Positions 42,107 through 48,413 of a DNA stretch of 51,746 nucleotides are shown in pieces. The translations under genes and the position numbers were made by a program. A model generated the notes under the pieces. It worked only from the letters and a program-made list of their open reading frames with translations, ran no database searches and was not told where the DNA came from. The first letter of the stretch is position 1; each line of letters opens with the position of its first letter. Source of the stretch: Flavobacteriaceae bacterium (GTDB lineage Bacteria; Bacteroidota; Bacteroidia; Flavobacteriales; Flavobacteriaceae). Location of the stretch: assembly GCA_947478365.1 (NCBI GenBank), contig CANJWG010000005.1, positions 1 to 51,746 on the forward strand. The letters run 5' to 3'.

Positions 42107-42295
42107 TTAATGCTTCATAGTCACTTTTATAATAAATAGTAGCGCTATAAAAAGCAAAAAAGCAATTAGTATTTTATAACTTCCTTTATATACTCGTTGA
42201 TGAAGTGCCTTATCCTTGCCATAGGCAAAATAAGCAGCAATTACAAAACAAATAAAAAAGATAGCGGCGAAAGTCCATTGACCAGTTGTGAACAT
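42107..42295 (-). CDS. Small two-helix membrane protein
   Basis: A 62-residue protein with two hydrophobic segments at about 7-26 and 40-58 separated by the charged loop GKDKALHQRVYKGS. It is convergent with the methyltransferase and divergent from the MazG-like gene. A TAnnTTTG box (minus-strand TACATTTG, 42323-42330) lies 27 bp upstream, with a TTG 21 bp further. The short protein is conserved in style with flavobacterial two-helix proteins, but I do not know a function. Confidence 0.6.
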   Translation of the reverse strand: MFTTGQWTFAAIFFICFVIAAYFAYGKDKALHQRVYKGSYKILIAFLLFIALLFIIKVTMKH

Positions 42296-42322
42296 TTATT
42301 TCAAATTTTCAACAAATTTACT

Positions 42323-42330
42323 CAAATGTA
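42323..42330 (-). promoter_or_regulatory. Promoter with -33 TTG for the small membrane protein
   Basis: Minus-strand TACATTTG matches TAnnTTTG, with a minus-strand TTG at 42352-42354, spacer 21 bp, within the 17-23 bp known for Flavobacterium. This is the only box in the window with a well-spaced -33 element. Confidence 0.55.
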
Positions 42331-42372
42331 TTGGAAATTTGTAATTTGCATCAACAATAAATTCATGCCAAA

Positions 42373-42756
42373 ATGCAAAAACAAATTAACGCAGTAAAAG
42401 AATTTCATACTTCATTCGGACTTGGTGTAAGTCGTGAAATGAAAGGCGATTTAGGTGAACAAAAAAACATGTTACGCTTTAACCTAATGAAAGAAGAAAA
42501 CGAAGAATACCTTGAAGCTGTTCAGAATAATGATTTGATAGAAATAGCCGATGCGCTAGGGGATATGCTTTACATATTATGTGGAACCATTCTCGAGCAT
42601 GGACTCCAATATAAAATCGAAGAAGTTTTTGACGAAATTCAACGCAGTAATATGAGCAAACTCGGTGAAGATGGAAATCCTATTTATCGTGAAGATGGCA
42701 AAGTAATGAAAGGACCAAATTATTTCAAACCTAGTTTTGAGGAGATATTAAGATAG
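42373..42756 (+). CDS. MazG-like nucleotide pyrophosphohydrolase
   Basis: A 127-residue all-alpha NTP pyrophosphatase-like protein. The metal-binding motif is EEENEEYLEA (EExxE type), followed by DLIEIADALGDMLYILCG (ExxD type), the layout of MazG/HisE-like enzymes that hydrolyse NTPs to NMP and pyrophosphate, often to remove aberrant nucleotides. It converges with a small membrane protein gene 7 bp downstream. The exact substrate is unknown. Confidence 0.85.
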   Translation: MQKQINAVKEFHTSFGLGVSREMKGDLGEQKNMLRFNLMKEENEEYLEAVQNNDLIEIADALGDMLYILCGTILEHGLQYKIEEVFDEIQRSNMSKLGEDGNPIYREDGKVMKGPNYFKPSFEEILR

Positions 42757-42763
42757 TTGCTGT

Positions 42764-42952
42764 TTATTGCTTCGAATCTTCATTATATCGCAATATATGC
42801 CGTCTTAAAAAACCACCAAACATCAGTAAGGAAATCCCAATCACTAATCGGTATGGATATAATGGTGAAGTAGACTTGGTAAGCACTATAATAAGTAAAA
42901 TTAAATTAGCTAAAGTAATAACTGACAAAAGAATCAAAACAACTTTTCTCAT
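42764..42952 (-). CDS. Small two-helix membrane protein
   Basis: A 62-residue protein with two hydrophobic segments (about 4-26 and 33-50) and a basic C-terminus. The stops of this gene and the MazG-like gene are 7 bp apart. I recognise no family. Support comes from an ATG start, a long hydrophobic pattern and lack of competing frames. Confidence 0.55.
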   Translation of the reverse strand: MRKVVLILLSVITLANLILLIIVLTKSTSPLYPYRLVIGISLLMFGGFLRRHILRYNEDSKQ

Positions 42953-43014
42953 AAGGAATGATTTATAGATTGTTCAAAGTTCGTGAAAATTTCTCAACGC
43001 CAACCATAATACAC

Positions 43015-43042
43015 AAAAAAAACTCCAGGTTTCCCTGAAGTT
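43015..43042 (-). terminator. Intrinsic terminator after ilvE
   Basis: AACTCCAGG (43021-43029) and CCTGAAGTT (43034-43042) pair except for one mismatch, with loop TTTC. On the minus strand a run of eight T residues follows. Confidence 0.75.
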
Positions 43043-43083
43043 TAAATGTTCAATTCATTAACATATAATTTATCGACTCAAAA

Positions 43084-44151
43084 CTAAACTTTAACAGTCC
43101 ACCCAAAAGTATCTTCAGCTGTTTTATATTGAATTTTGGTAAGTTTATCTTTCAATTGTAGCGCAATCGAGTTTTCTATTTTTGGTAATTCATAATAGTG
43201 TTCTTGGTATTGAAAACCAACAATAGGGCTAACCACAGCTGCAGTTCCCGCACCAAAAATCTCTTTTAAACTTCCGTCTTTAGCACCAGCTATTAATTCT
43301 GAAACCAAAACCGAACGCTCTTCTACTTTAATACCGTCACGATGAGCTATATCAATTAAGCTCTTCCGCGTAACTCCATCTAGAATTCTCTCACTAGTAG
43401 GTGCTGTATATATAGTATCGTTAATTCTGAAAAACACATTCATTGTTCCAGCTTCTTCCAGTTTGGTGTGAGTGGCATCGTCTGTCCAAATTATTTGTTG
43501 GAATCCTTTTTCTTGTGCCAGTTTTTGCGGATAAAATTGGGCCGAATAATTTCCTGCTGCTTTCGCAGCACCAATACCTCCATTAGCAGCCCTACTGTAA
43601 TGCTCGGCAATTATAACTTTTACCTCTCCGGAATAATAAGAACGAGCAGGCGAAAGGATAATCATAAATCGGTATTGTGTTGAGGGTTGTGCAATAACAC
43701 CCGAACCAATCGCAATCATAAATGGTCTGATATACAATGTGTTTCCCAATCCTTTCTTTACCCAATCTCTTTCTAAATCTACTATGGTTTTTAAACCCCC
43801 AATAAAGATTTCTTCTGGAACTTCAGGCATAGCCATTCTTACAGCCGATTTGTTGAATCGATCCAAGTTTTGATCCGGTCTGAAAAGCCAAACATCGTTA
43901 TTCTCGTCTTTATATGCTTTCATACCTTCAAAAATAGCTTGTGCATAGTGAAAGACTTTTGCCGATGGATCAATTAAAAAAGGTTCGTAAGGTTTAACAA
44001 TTGGTTTTTGCCATTTACCTTCTTTGAAATCACAAATCAGCATATGGTCTGTAAATACATTTCCGAAGGCAAGGTTTTCAAAATCTACATCGTTTATTTT
44101 AGAGTATTTTGCTTTAACTATATCGATTTCGTTAGGGGTTTTTAACATCAT
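43084..44151 (-). CDS. ilvE: Branched-chain amino acid aminotransferase
   Basis: A 355-residue fold-type IV PLP enzyme that transaminates Val, Leu and Ile. The PLP lysine is Lys197 in GGIGAAKAAGNYSAQ. EAGTMNVFF, RILDGVTRKSLIDIA and FGAGTAAVVSPI are the expected substrate and phosphate-binding blocks. Length and motifs match the type II (mitochondrial-like) BCAT subfamily common in Bacteroidota. The frame begins with two ATG codons. It is monocistronic, with a terminator downstream. The 282-bp region upstream contains one perfect hairpin at 44238-44256. Confidence 0.93.
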   Translation of the reverse strand: MMLKTPNEIDIVKAKYSKINDVDFENLAFGNVFTDHMLICDFKEGKWQKPIVKPYEPFLIDPSAKVFHYAQAIFEGMKAYKDENNDVWLFRPDQNLDRFNKSAVRMAMPEVPEEIFIGGLKTIVDLERDWVKKGLGNTLYIRPFMIAIGSGVIAQPSTQYRFMIILSPARSYYSGEVKVIIAEHYSRAANGGIGAAKAAGNYSAQFYPQKLAQEKGFQQIIWTDDATHTKLEEAGTMNVFFRINDTIYTAPTSERILDGVTRKSLIDIAHRDGIKVEERSVLVSELIAGAKDGSLKEIFGAGTAAVVSPIVGFQYQEHYYELPKIENSIALQLKDKLTKIQYKTAEDTFGWTVKV

Positions 44152-44237
44152 TTAATAATAAATTTAATTCAGAAAAATATAAAATATTTGATAATCAAAC
44201 TGTTATGTTTTGTTTTCTGAAAATTATAGTTGAGTTG

Positions 44238-44256
44238 TTAGTTTTTGTAAAACTAA
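44238..44256. other. Perfect inverted repeat upstream of ilvE
   Basis: TTAGTTTT TGT AAAACTAA is an 8-bp inverted repeat with a 3-base centre, 86 bp upstream of the ilvE start and 178 bp before the DUF4920 gene. It could be an operator. No T run follows, so it is not a terminator. Confidence 0.3.
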
Positions 44257-44433
44257 TAAAAATATGATTGTTTTTTACATCGAAAAAAAAAATGAAAACT
44301 ATTCTAGAAATGACATTATTTTGACTATTTCGTGGATTGATTTTATAATAAATACTTAAAATATTTGTTAATTTAGTAATTGATTTTTATTAAACTACTT
44401 ATATTCGCAACACAATAATAAACAACAACAATC

Positions 44434-44928
44434 ATGAAAAAAATAAATCTTTTCCTAGTTATGCTTTTAGTATGTATTGGTACCACAATAATGGCTCAAA
44501 AAAAAGCCAAAACTTTTGATGGTAAAGACTACGCTTCTTTCGGAGATAAATTCAAAGTGACCAAAATTTATACAAAAAATGAAATGTTGAAAAAGTATAA
44601 AACACTAAAAAAAGGAGATACCATTACGGTACAATTTGAATCAAATATTAAAGCAGTTTGCAAAAAGAAAGGTTGTTGGATGAAAATGGAATTAGCAGGA
44701 GACAATGAATCATTTGTTAAATTTAGAGATTATAGTTTCTTCGTTCCGTTGAATGCTGATAATAGTCAAGCCATTATAAGCGGTAAAGCTTTTGTAGATG
44801 TAGAATCGGTTGAATCCTTACGTCATTATGCCAAAGATGGAGGAAAATCAGCTGCCGAGATTTCTAGAATCACTAAACCTGAAATAACGTATTCTTTTTT
44901 GGCAGATGGTGTTTACATAAAAAAATAG
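44434..44928 (+). CDS. DUF4920 domain protein, exported
   Basis: A 164-residue protein with a signal peptide (about 1-21, ending in TTIMAQ) and the DUF4920 fold. The conserved core is KAVCKKKGCWMKMEL with two cysteines five residues apart, and FVKFRDYSFFVPL; GKAFVDVESVESLRHYAKDGG follows. The cysteines suggest metal or redox chemistry in the periplasm, but the function is not established. It lies 67 bp before the cytochrome c'-like lipoprotein gene on the same strand, and the two may work together. A -7-like TATATTCG sits about 30 bp upstream. Confidence 0.8.
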   Translation: MKKINLFLVMLLVCIGTTIMAQKKAKTFDGKDYASFGDKFKVTKIYTKNEMLKKYKTLKKGDTITVQFESNIKAVCKKKGCWMKMELAGDNESFVKFRDYSFFVPLNADNSQAIISGKAFVDVESVESLRHYAKDGGKSAAEISRITKPEITYSFLADGVYIKK

Positions 44929-44995
44929 ATACTAAAACGAAGTTCACTGAATTCCAATCATAATTTTTTTAGTGGAGTAAAAAAGTTCAGTATAA

Positions 44996-45436
44996 ATGAA
45001 AAAAATAATTGCACTTGTATTTGTTTTTGGTTTTTTCTCTTGTCAAAAGAAAGTGGAAAAGATTGAAGAAAAGAAATGCTCATCAGGCAAAGAAAAAAAA
45101 CTAGAAATGTATCAAATGTCTGAAATGGCAGCGTTTATGGAACAAATGTATGTAGACAATAAACGATTAAAAGATCGAATTCAAAACGGAGATACTATTG
45201 GAAAATTTCCAAAGTATTTTTTAAAAATCTATAAAGCTAAATTCACTGACGAAACAGATAACGATTTGTTTTTTAAGCAAAAAGCAAAAGAGTATATAGA
45301 GGCGCAACAGTTAATCTATAGCGAACCGAAAAATGTGAGAGAGAATTTTAATGCTGGAGTTGATGCATGTCTAAAGTGTCACGAAAATAAATGTAGCGGA
45401 CCAGTTTCTAGAATCAAGAAATTGTATATAAAGTAA
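44996..45436 (+). CDS. Cytochrome c'-like lipoprotein
   Basis: A 146-residue protein with a lipobox-like FFSC (Cys16), a helical charged body, and a single c-type heme motif CLKCH (Cys125, Cys128, His129) close to the C-terminus. A single CXXCH near the C-terminal end of a four-helix protein is the layout of cytochrome c'/c556-type proteins. MEQMYVDNKRLKDRI supplies candidate helix 1 residues, with Met residues that could be a sixth ligand. It may act in electron transfer or bind small ligands such as NO. It lies next to the DUF4920 gene and two bases before mnmD. The heme type is inferred from the motif. Confidence 0.7.
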   Translation: MKKIIALVFVFGFFSCQKKVEKIEEKKCSSGKEKKLEMYQMSEMAAFMEQMYVDNKRLKDRIQNGDTIGKFPKYFLKIYKAKFTDETDNDLFFKQKAKEYIEAQQLIYSEPKNVRENFNAGVDACLKCHENKCSGPVSRIKKLYIK

Positions 45437-45438
45437 TT

Positions 45439-46101
45439 TTGAAACACGAAATTATACAAACCAATGATGGTTCTACCACCATTCATTTACCAGAATGGAA
45501 CGAAAGTTATCATTCAAAACACGGTGCTATTCAAGAAGCTTATCACGTATTCATAAAAAACGGGTTGTCACTTTTCAAAGTAAAGTCCATTGCTATTTTA
45601 GAAATTGGATTTGGTACTGGCTTAAATACTTTTATTACTTATTTAGAATCAAAAAAACATAATAAAATCATTGATTATGTTGGAGTAGAAGCTTATCCTC
45701 TGGCATTGGAGGAAGCTATGATTATGAACTACGCAAATCAAATTAATGCTAACGAAAGCATTGTTTTCAAACAAATGCACGAATGTCTATGGGAACAAAA
45801 AAATATGCTTTCTAAAAATTTTGTGTTAACCAAACGCAAGCAGTTTTTTCAGGATATTCAGGATGAATCAGCCTTTGATTTGATTTATTTTGATGCTTTT
45901 GGTTACAGAGTTCAACCAGAGCTTTGGTCAGAAGAAATTTTCGTAGCAATGTTTAAAGCTTTAAAATTAAATGGAATTTTAGTGACCTATGCATGTCGAA
46001 CTTCTATAAAAAAAGCCATGTTTTCAGCAGGTTTTTCTGTAGAAAAATTATCTGGAGCACCAGGTAAAAGAGAGATGTTGCGTGCCACTAAAGCACTTTG
46101 A
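45439..46101 (+). CDS. mnmD: tRNA (mnm5s2U34) methyltransferase, MnmD-like
   Basis: A 220-residue protein of the MnmD/DUF752 class, which transfers the terminal methyl group of 5-methylaminomethyl-2-thiouridine at the tRNA wobble position. It has the N-terminal HSKHGAIQEAYHVF block and the SAM loop LEIGFGTGLN, then YFDAFGYRVQPELWS with the catalytic aspartate, the core of the family. The start is a TTG at 45439, two bases after the stop of the cytochrome gene. It lacks the C-terminal FAD oxidase domain (MnmC1) of E. coli MnmC, as usual in Bacteroidota. Confidence 0.88.
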   Translation: MKHEIIQTNDGSTTIHLPEWNESYHSKHGAIQEAYHVFIKNGLSLFKVKSIAILEIGFGTGLNTFITYLESKKHNKIIDYVGVEAYPLALEEAMIMNYANQINANESIVFKQMHECLWEQKNMLSKNFVLTKRKQFFQDIQDESAFDLIYFDAFGYRVQPELWSEEIFVAMFKALKLNGILVTYACRTSIKKAMFSAGFSVEKLSGAPGKREMLRATKAL

Positions 46102-46164
46102 AGTTTTAACATTTCTAAAGTGTTAAATTTTTGTAAATTTAAATATGTAGAAAATTATATTTTT

Positions 46165-46172
46165 TAAATTTG
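46165..46172 (+). promoter_or_regulatory. Promoter -7 box upstream of the first small paralogue
   Basis: TAAATTTG matches TAnnTTTG, 54 bp before the ATG at 46227. Confidence 0.4.
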
Positions 46173-46226
46173 ATATTTCCAATCCCGTTCTTACCTAATT
46201 ATATTAACTTAATAAAATAGTTATCT

Positions 46227-46427
46227 ATGTCTAAATCAATGTTAGACCATACTAAAAATGTTTTGAAAAGAGTTAGTTTTGATATCTCCCTTTTCTGCAA
46301 AGAACTTGAAAAAGCATGTAAGGCTTTATTACCTTATGAGTTAGAAGAATTAGCATTATGGCTTTCGAAATTTATTAAAGAAAAACCAGAACTGCAACAT
46401 TGCATTTTGCTCATTCATAATAAATAA
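46227..46427 (+). CDS. Small protein, paralogue 1
   Basis: A 66-residue cytoplasmic protein, basic and acidic residues alternating, with helices. It shares a clear pattern with the protein at 46781: a VLKRVSFD start, KELEKA near residue 30, LLPYELEELALWL at 40-52 and EKPELQ near 57-62. It is not a recognised family to me. A promoter box and a perfect downstream terminator bracket it as a single-gene unit. It may be a small regulator or an antitoxin-like partner, but nothing in the sequence shows that. Confidence 0.65.
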   Translation: MSKSMLDHTKNVLKRVSFDISLFCKELEKACKALLPYELEELALWLSKFIKEKPELQHCILLIHNK

Positions 46428-46432
46428 AAACT

Positions 46433-46459
46433 AAAGGAACTTAAACGGTTCCTTTTTTT
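46433..46459 (+). terminator. Intrinsic terminator after paralogue 1
   Basis: AAAGGAAC (46433-46440) and GTTCCTTT (46448-46455) form an 8-bp perfect stem with a 7-base loop, followed by a T run to 46459. Confidence 0.85.
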
Positions 46460-46530
46460 ATTTAGGAGTTGGGAAAACTAATAACTTAATAGTTTCTTAT
46501 TTACTATTTTATTCTAATACGATATTATCA

Positions 46531-46632
46531 TGGGAAAATTTAATCAATTGGTTATTTTATTATGCAGCTGATAAACCTAAAATACAATAATGGCTTTATG
46601 AGTTATTAGATCAATATATTAAAGTAAGTTAA
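46531..46632 (+). pseudogene. Possible decayed copy of the small paralogues
   Basis: The 353 bp between the two small genes (46428-46780) hold no complete gene. In the frame of base 46531 the text reads WENLINWLFYYAADKPKIQ, an in-frame TAA, then WLYELLDQYIKVS and a stop. The spacing of WL, KP and the Q aligns with ELALWLSKFIKEKPELQ of the first paralogue. I read it as a possible remnant, with the N-terminal half lost. Chance similarity cannot be excluded for so short a segment. Confidence 0.3.
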
Positions 46633-46660
46633 AACTTAAAAATAATATAAAAAAATGTAC

Positions 46661-46689
46661 TTTAACGATTAAAATAGTGTTTTAACGAT
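46661..46689 (+). promoter_or_regulatory. Direct repeat TTTAACGAT spaced by 20 bp
   Basis: TTTAACGAT occurs at 46661-46669 and again at 46681-46689, with starts exactly 20 bp apart (about two helical turns) and 92 bp before the second paralogue. Paired 9-bp direct repeats at this distance are typical of dimeric regulators such as LytTR-type factors. The match to the LytTR consensus is only partial. Confidence 0.35.
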
Positions 46690-46780
46690 ATTTTTTAGCA
46701 TATTTTTTTGTTTGAGAACTTTTTATATTATACTTTTACTAAGCGTTCTTACAATAAGATAACCCCAAATCTTAACCAAT

Positions 46781-46975
46781 ATGCCTAGAATGATTTATGA
46801 TTACACTAAATCTGTACTCGAAAGAGTTAGCTTCGATCCTGTTCTTTTTACAAAAGAATTAAAAAAGGCTATTAAAAATTTATTGCCTTATGAGGTTGAA
46901 CAATTAAAAAAGTGGTTGCAATTCTTTACGAGTGAGCATCCCGAATTAAAACAATGTTTGTCTGTGGTTAGTTAG
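46781..46975 (+). CDS. Small protein, paralogue 2
   Basis: A 64-residue protein similar to the one at 46227 (VLERVSFDPVLF, KELKKAIKNLLPYEVEQLKKWL, EHPELKQCL). The two share length, motif order and strand. It starts with ATG, has a possible paired-repeat operator upstream and a strong terminator downstream. Function unknown. Confidence 0.65.
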   Translation: MPRMIYDYTKSVLERVSFDPVLFTKELKKAIKNLLPYEVEQLKKWLQFFTSEHPELKQCLSVVS

Positions 46976-46982
46976 CAGAAAG

Positions 46983-47020
46983 AAAATAAGGAGTTTGTGC
47001 AAAAGCTCCTTATTTTTTTT
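46983..47020. terminator. Bidirectional terminator between paralogue 2 and oxyR
   Basis: AAATAAGGAG (46984-46993) and CTCCTTATTT (47006-47015) pair over ten bases, with an A run before and a T run after. It serves the small gene on the plus strand and overlaps the oxyR stop codon on the minus strand. Confidence 0.8.
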
Positions 47021-47951
47021 GAAGTGGACTTATGATTTGTACATTCTGAAATACAATAGCACCTTTTACTACTCCGGCTATAGTACTTCTCAAGGCTTCT
47101 ATAATATGAATTTTCAATTCGTTTTTCGGAAAAATTAAACTTACCTCTCTTGCTGGTTTAGGTTCTTTAAAATGACGTAATTTAAGCTGGTCTTTTTCTT
47201 TTAAATCTAAAGTGTGTAAATAAGGTAGCAGCGTTGTTCCCAATCCTTCATCTGCCAGTTTTATAAGGGTTTCAAAACTTCCGCTTTCAATTTGAAAATG
47301 AGATTTTTCGTTCGCAGCTGTATTCTTGCATAAATTTAAAATACCATCTCTAAAACAATGACCATCTTGAAGTAAAAGTATCTCATCTATATTCAAATCA
47401 TCAATTTCAATTTCTTGTTTTTGAAATGAACTGTGACCTTCTGGTATATATGCAACAAAAGGTTCGAAATATAAAACAATTTCTTTTATTTTTTCTTCTT
47501 CTAATGGTGTTGCGGCAATAGCTGCATCTAAATGACCGTTATTTAGTTTTAAAATGATTTCATCCGTGTTTAATTCCTCAATAATGAGTTTTACTTTTGG
47601 ATATTTTTTAATAAAATTATTTAGAAACATTGGTAACAATGTCGGCATTATTGTTGGGATTATTCCCAAACGAAATTCACCACCAATAAACCCTTTTTGT
47701 TGGTCAACTATATCCTGAATCCTATCCGCTTCGTTTACAATGTTCTTGGATTGATTGACAATTTTCTGTCCAATTTCTGTGAGTTGAATTGGTTTCTTGG
47801 TTCGGTCAAAAATTTGTATGCCCAGTTCTTCTTCAATTTTCTGAATTTGCATACTCAAAGTGGGTTGGGTTACAAAACATTTTTCCGCTGCAAGAGTAAA
47901 ATTCTTATGTTCGGCAACAGCCAACACATATTTTAATTGTGTAATTGTCAT
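47010..47951 (-). CDS. oxyR: Hydrogen peroxide-inducible regulator OxyR (LysR family)
   Basis: A 313-residue LysR-type regulator. The winged helix-turn-helix is at about 1-60 (FTLAAEKCFVTQPTLSMQIQKIEEELG) and the effector domain from about 90. The segment ILLLQDGHCFRDGILNLCK places cysteines at exactly 199 and 208, the same positions as the peroxide-sensing pair of E. coli OxyR, which forms a disulfide on oxidation. This supports a peroxide regulator over other LysR types. No catalase or peroxidase gene is in the window. A promoter box (47971-47978) lies 20 bp upstream. Confidence 0.85.
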   Translation of the reverse strand: MTITQLKYVLAVAEHKNFTLAAEKCFVTQPTLSMQIQKIEEELGIQIFDRTKKPIQLTEIGQKIVNQSKNIVNEADRIQDIVDQQKGFIGGEFRLGIIPTIMPTLLPMFLNNFIKKYPKVKLIIEELNTDEIILKLNNGHLDAAIAATPLEEEKIKEIVLYFEPFVAYIPEGHSSFQKQEIEIDDLNIDEILLLQDGHCFRDGILNLCKNTAANEKSHFQIESGSFETLIKLADEGLGTTLLPYLHTLDLKEKDQLKLRHFKEPKPAREVSLIFPKNELKIHIIEALRSTIAGVVKGAIVFQNVQIISPLQKK

Positions 47952-47970
47952 TAAATAGTATATTTTGATA

Positions 47971-47978
47971 CAAATATA
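47971..47978 (-). promoter_or_regulatory. Promoter -7 box upstream of oxyR
   Basis: Minus-strand TATATTTG matches TAnnTTTG, 20 bp before the oxyR ATG. No -33 TTG was found. Confidence 0.5.
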
Positions 47979-48044
47979 AAACCTATAAGTTTAATTTATA
48001 GTTAATGAGTGTTAAAAATATTGTAATACGTTTTCAAACCTGTT

Positions 48045-48353
48045 ATGAATGTTTATCTTTACGATGTGAAATCAATCTCAAAGCTATTATTAATTGTATT
48101 TATCTCTTTTCTTTCAATACCAACTTTGGTTACTTTGATCGAGAAAAATAAAGATATATCTATATTTTATAGTTTTGCTGAAGAAGAAATTAATAAGCAA
48201 ATTAAAGGGGTTAAAGCCGAAGTAAAGCATCACTTCGATTATATTTTTTTGGATTTACAAATCGAGAACAATATTGTTATCATCTCTGAAAATTTATCTC
48301 GATATGATAATGTTGCATCAGAAATCTTCTCACCTCCGCCAGATTTTAGCTAA
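48045..48353 (+). CDS. Small exported or membrane-anchored protein
   Basis: A 102-residue protein with one hydrophobic N-terminal segment (about 12-31), a charged middle part including YSFAEEEINKQIKG, and a C-terminal PPPDF. It lies 60 bp before the SulP gene on the same strand and may be co-transcribed. An alternative start is the GTG at 48066, which gives a more usual short signal and leaves a TATCTTTA (-7-like) at 48054-48061. The family is unnamed to me; it occurs beside anion transporters in related genomes as far as I recall, which I could not check. Confidence 0.55.
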   Translation: MNVYLYDVKSISKLLLIVFISFLSIPTLVTLIEKNKDISIFYSFAEEEINKQIKGVKAEVKHHFDYIFLDLQIENNIVIISENLSRYDNVASEIFSPPPDFS

Positions 48354-48413
48354 GTAAAATTTTGAGCCATCTATCTTTTGATGGAAATATTTTTATTGAA
48401 CTAAATTTTAGGT

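Noticed and set aside
44205..44267. A 20-codon hydrophobic frame (start MFCFLKIIVELL) upstream of the DUF4920 gene
   Set aside because: Short, AT-rich and hydrophobic by composition, with a hairpin inside it and no promoter or terminator; no support as a gene.
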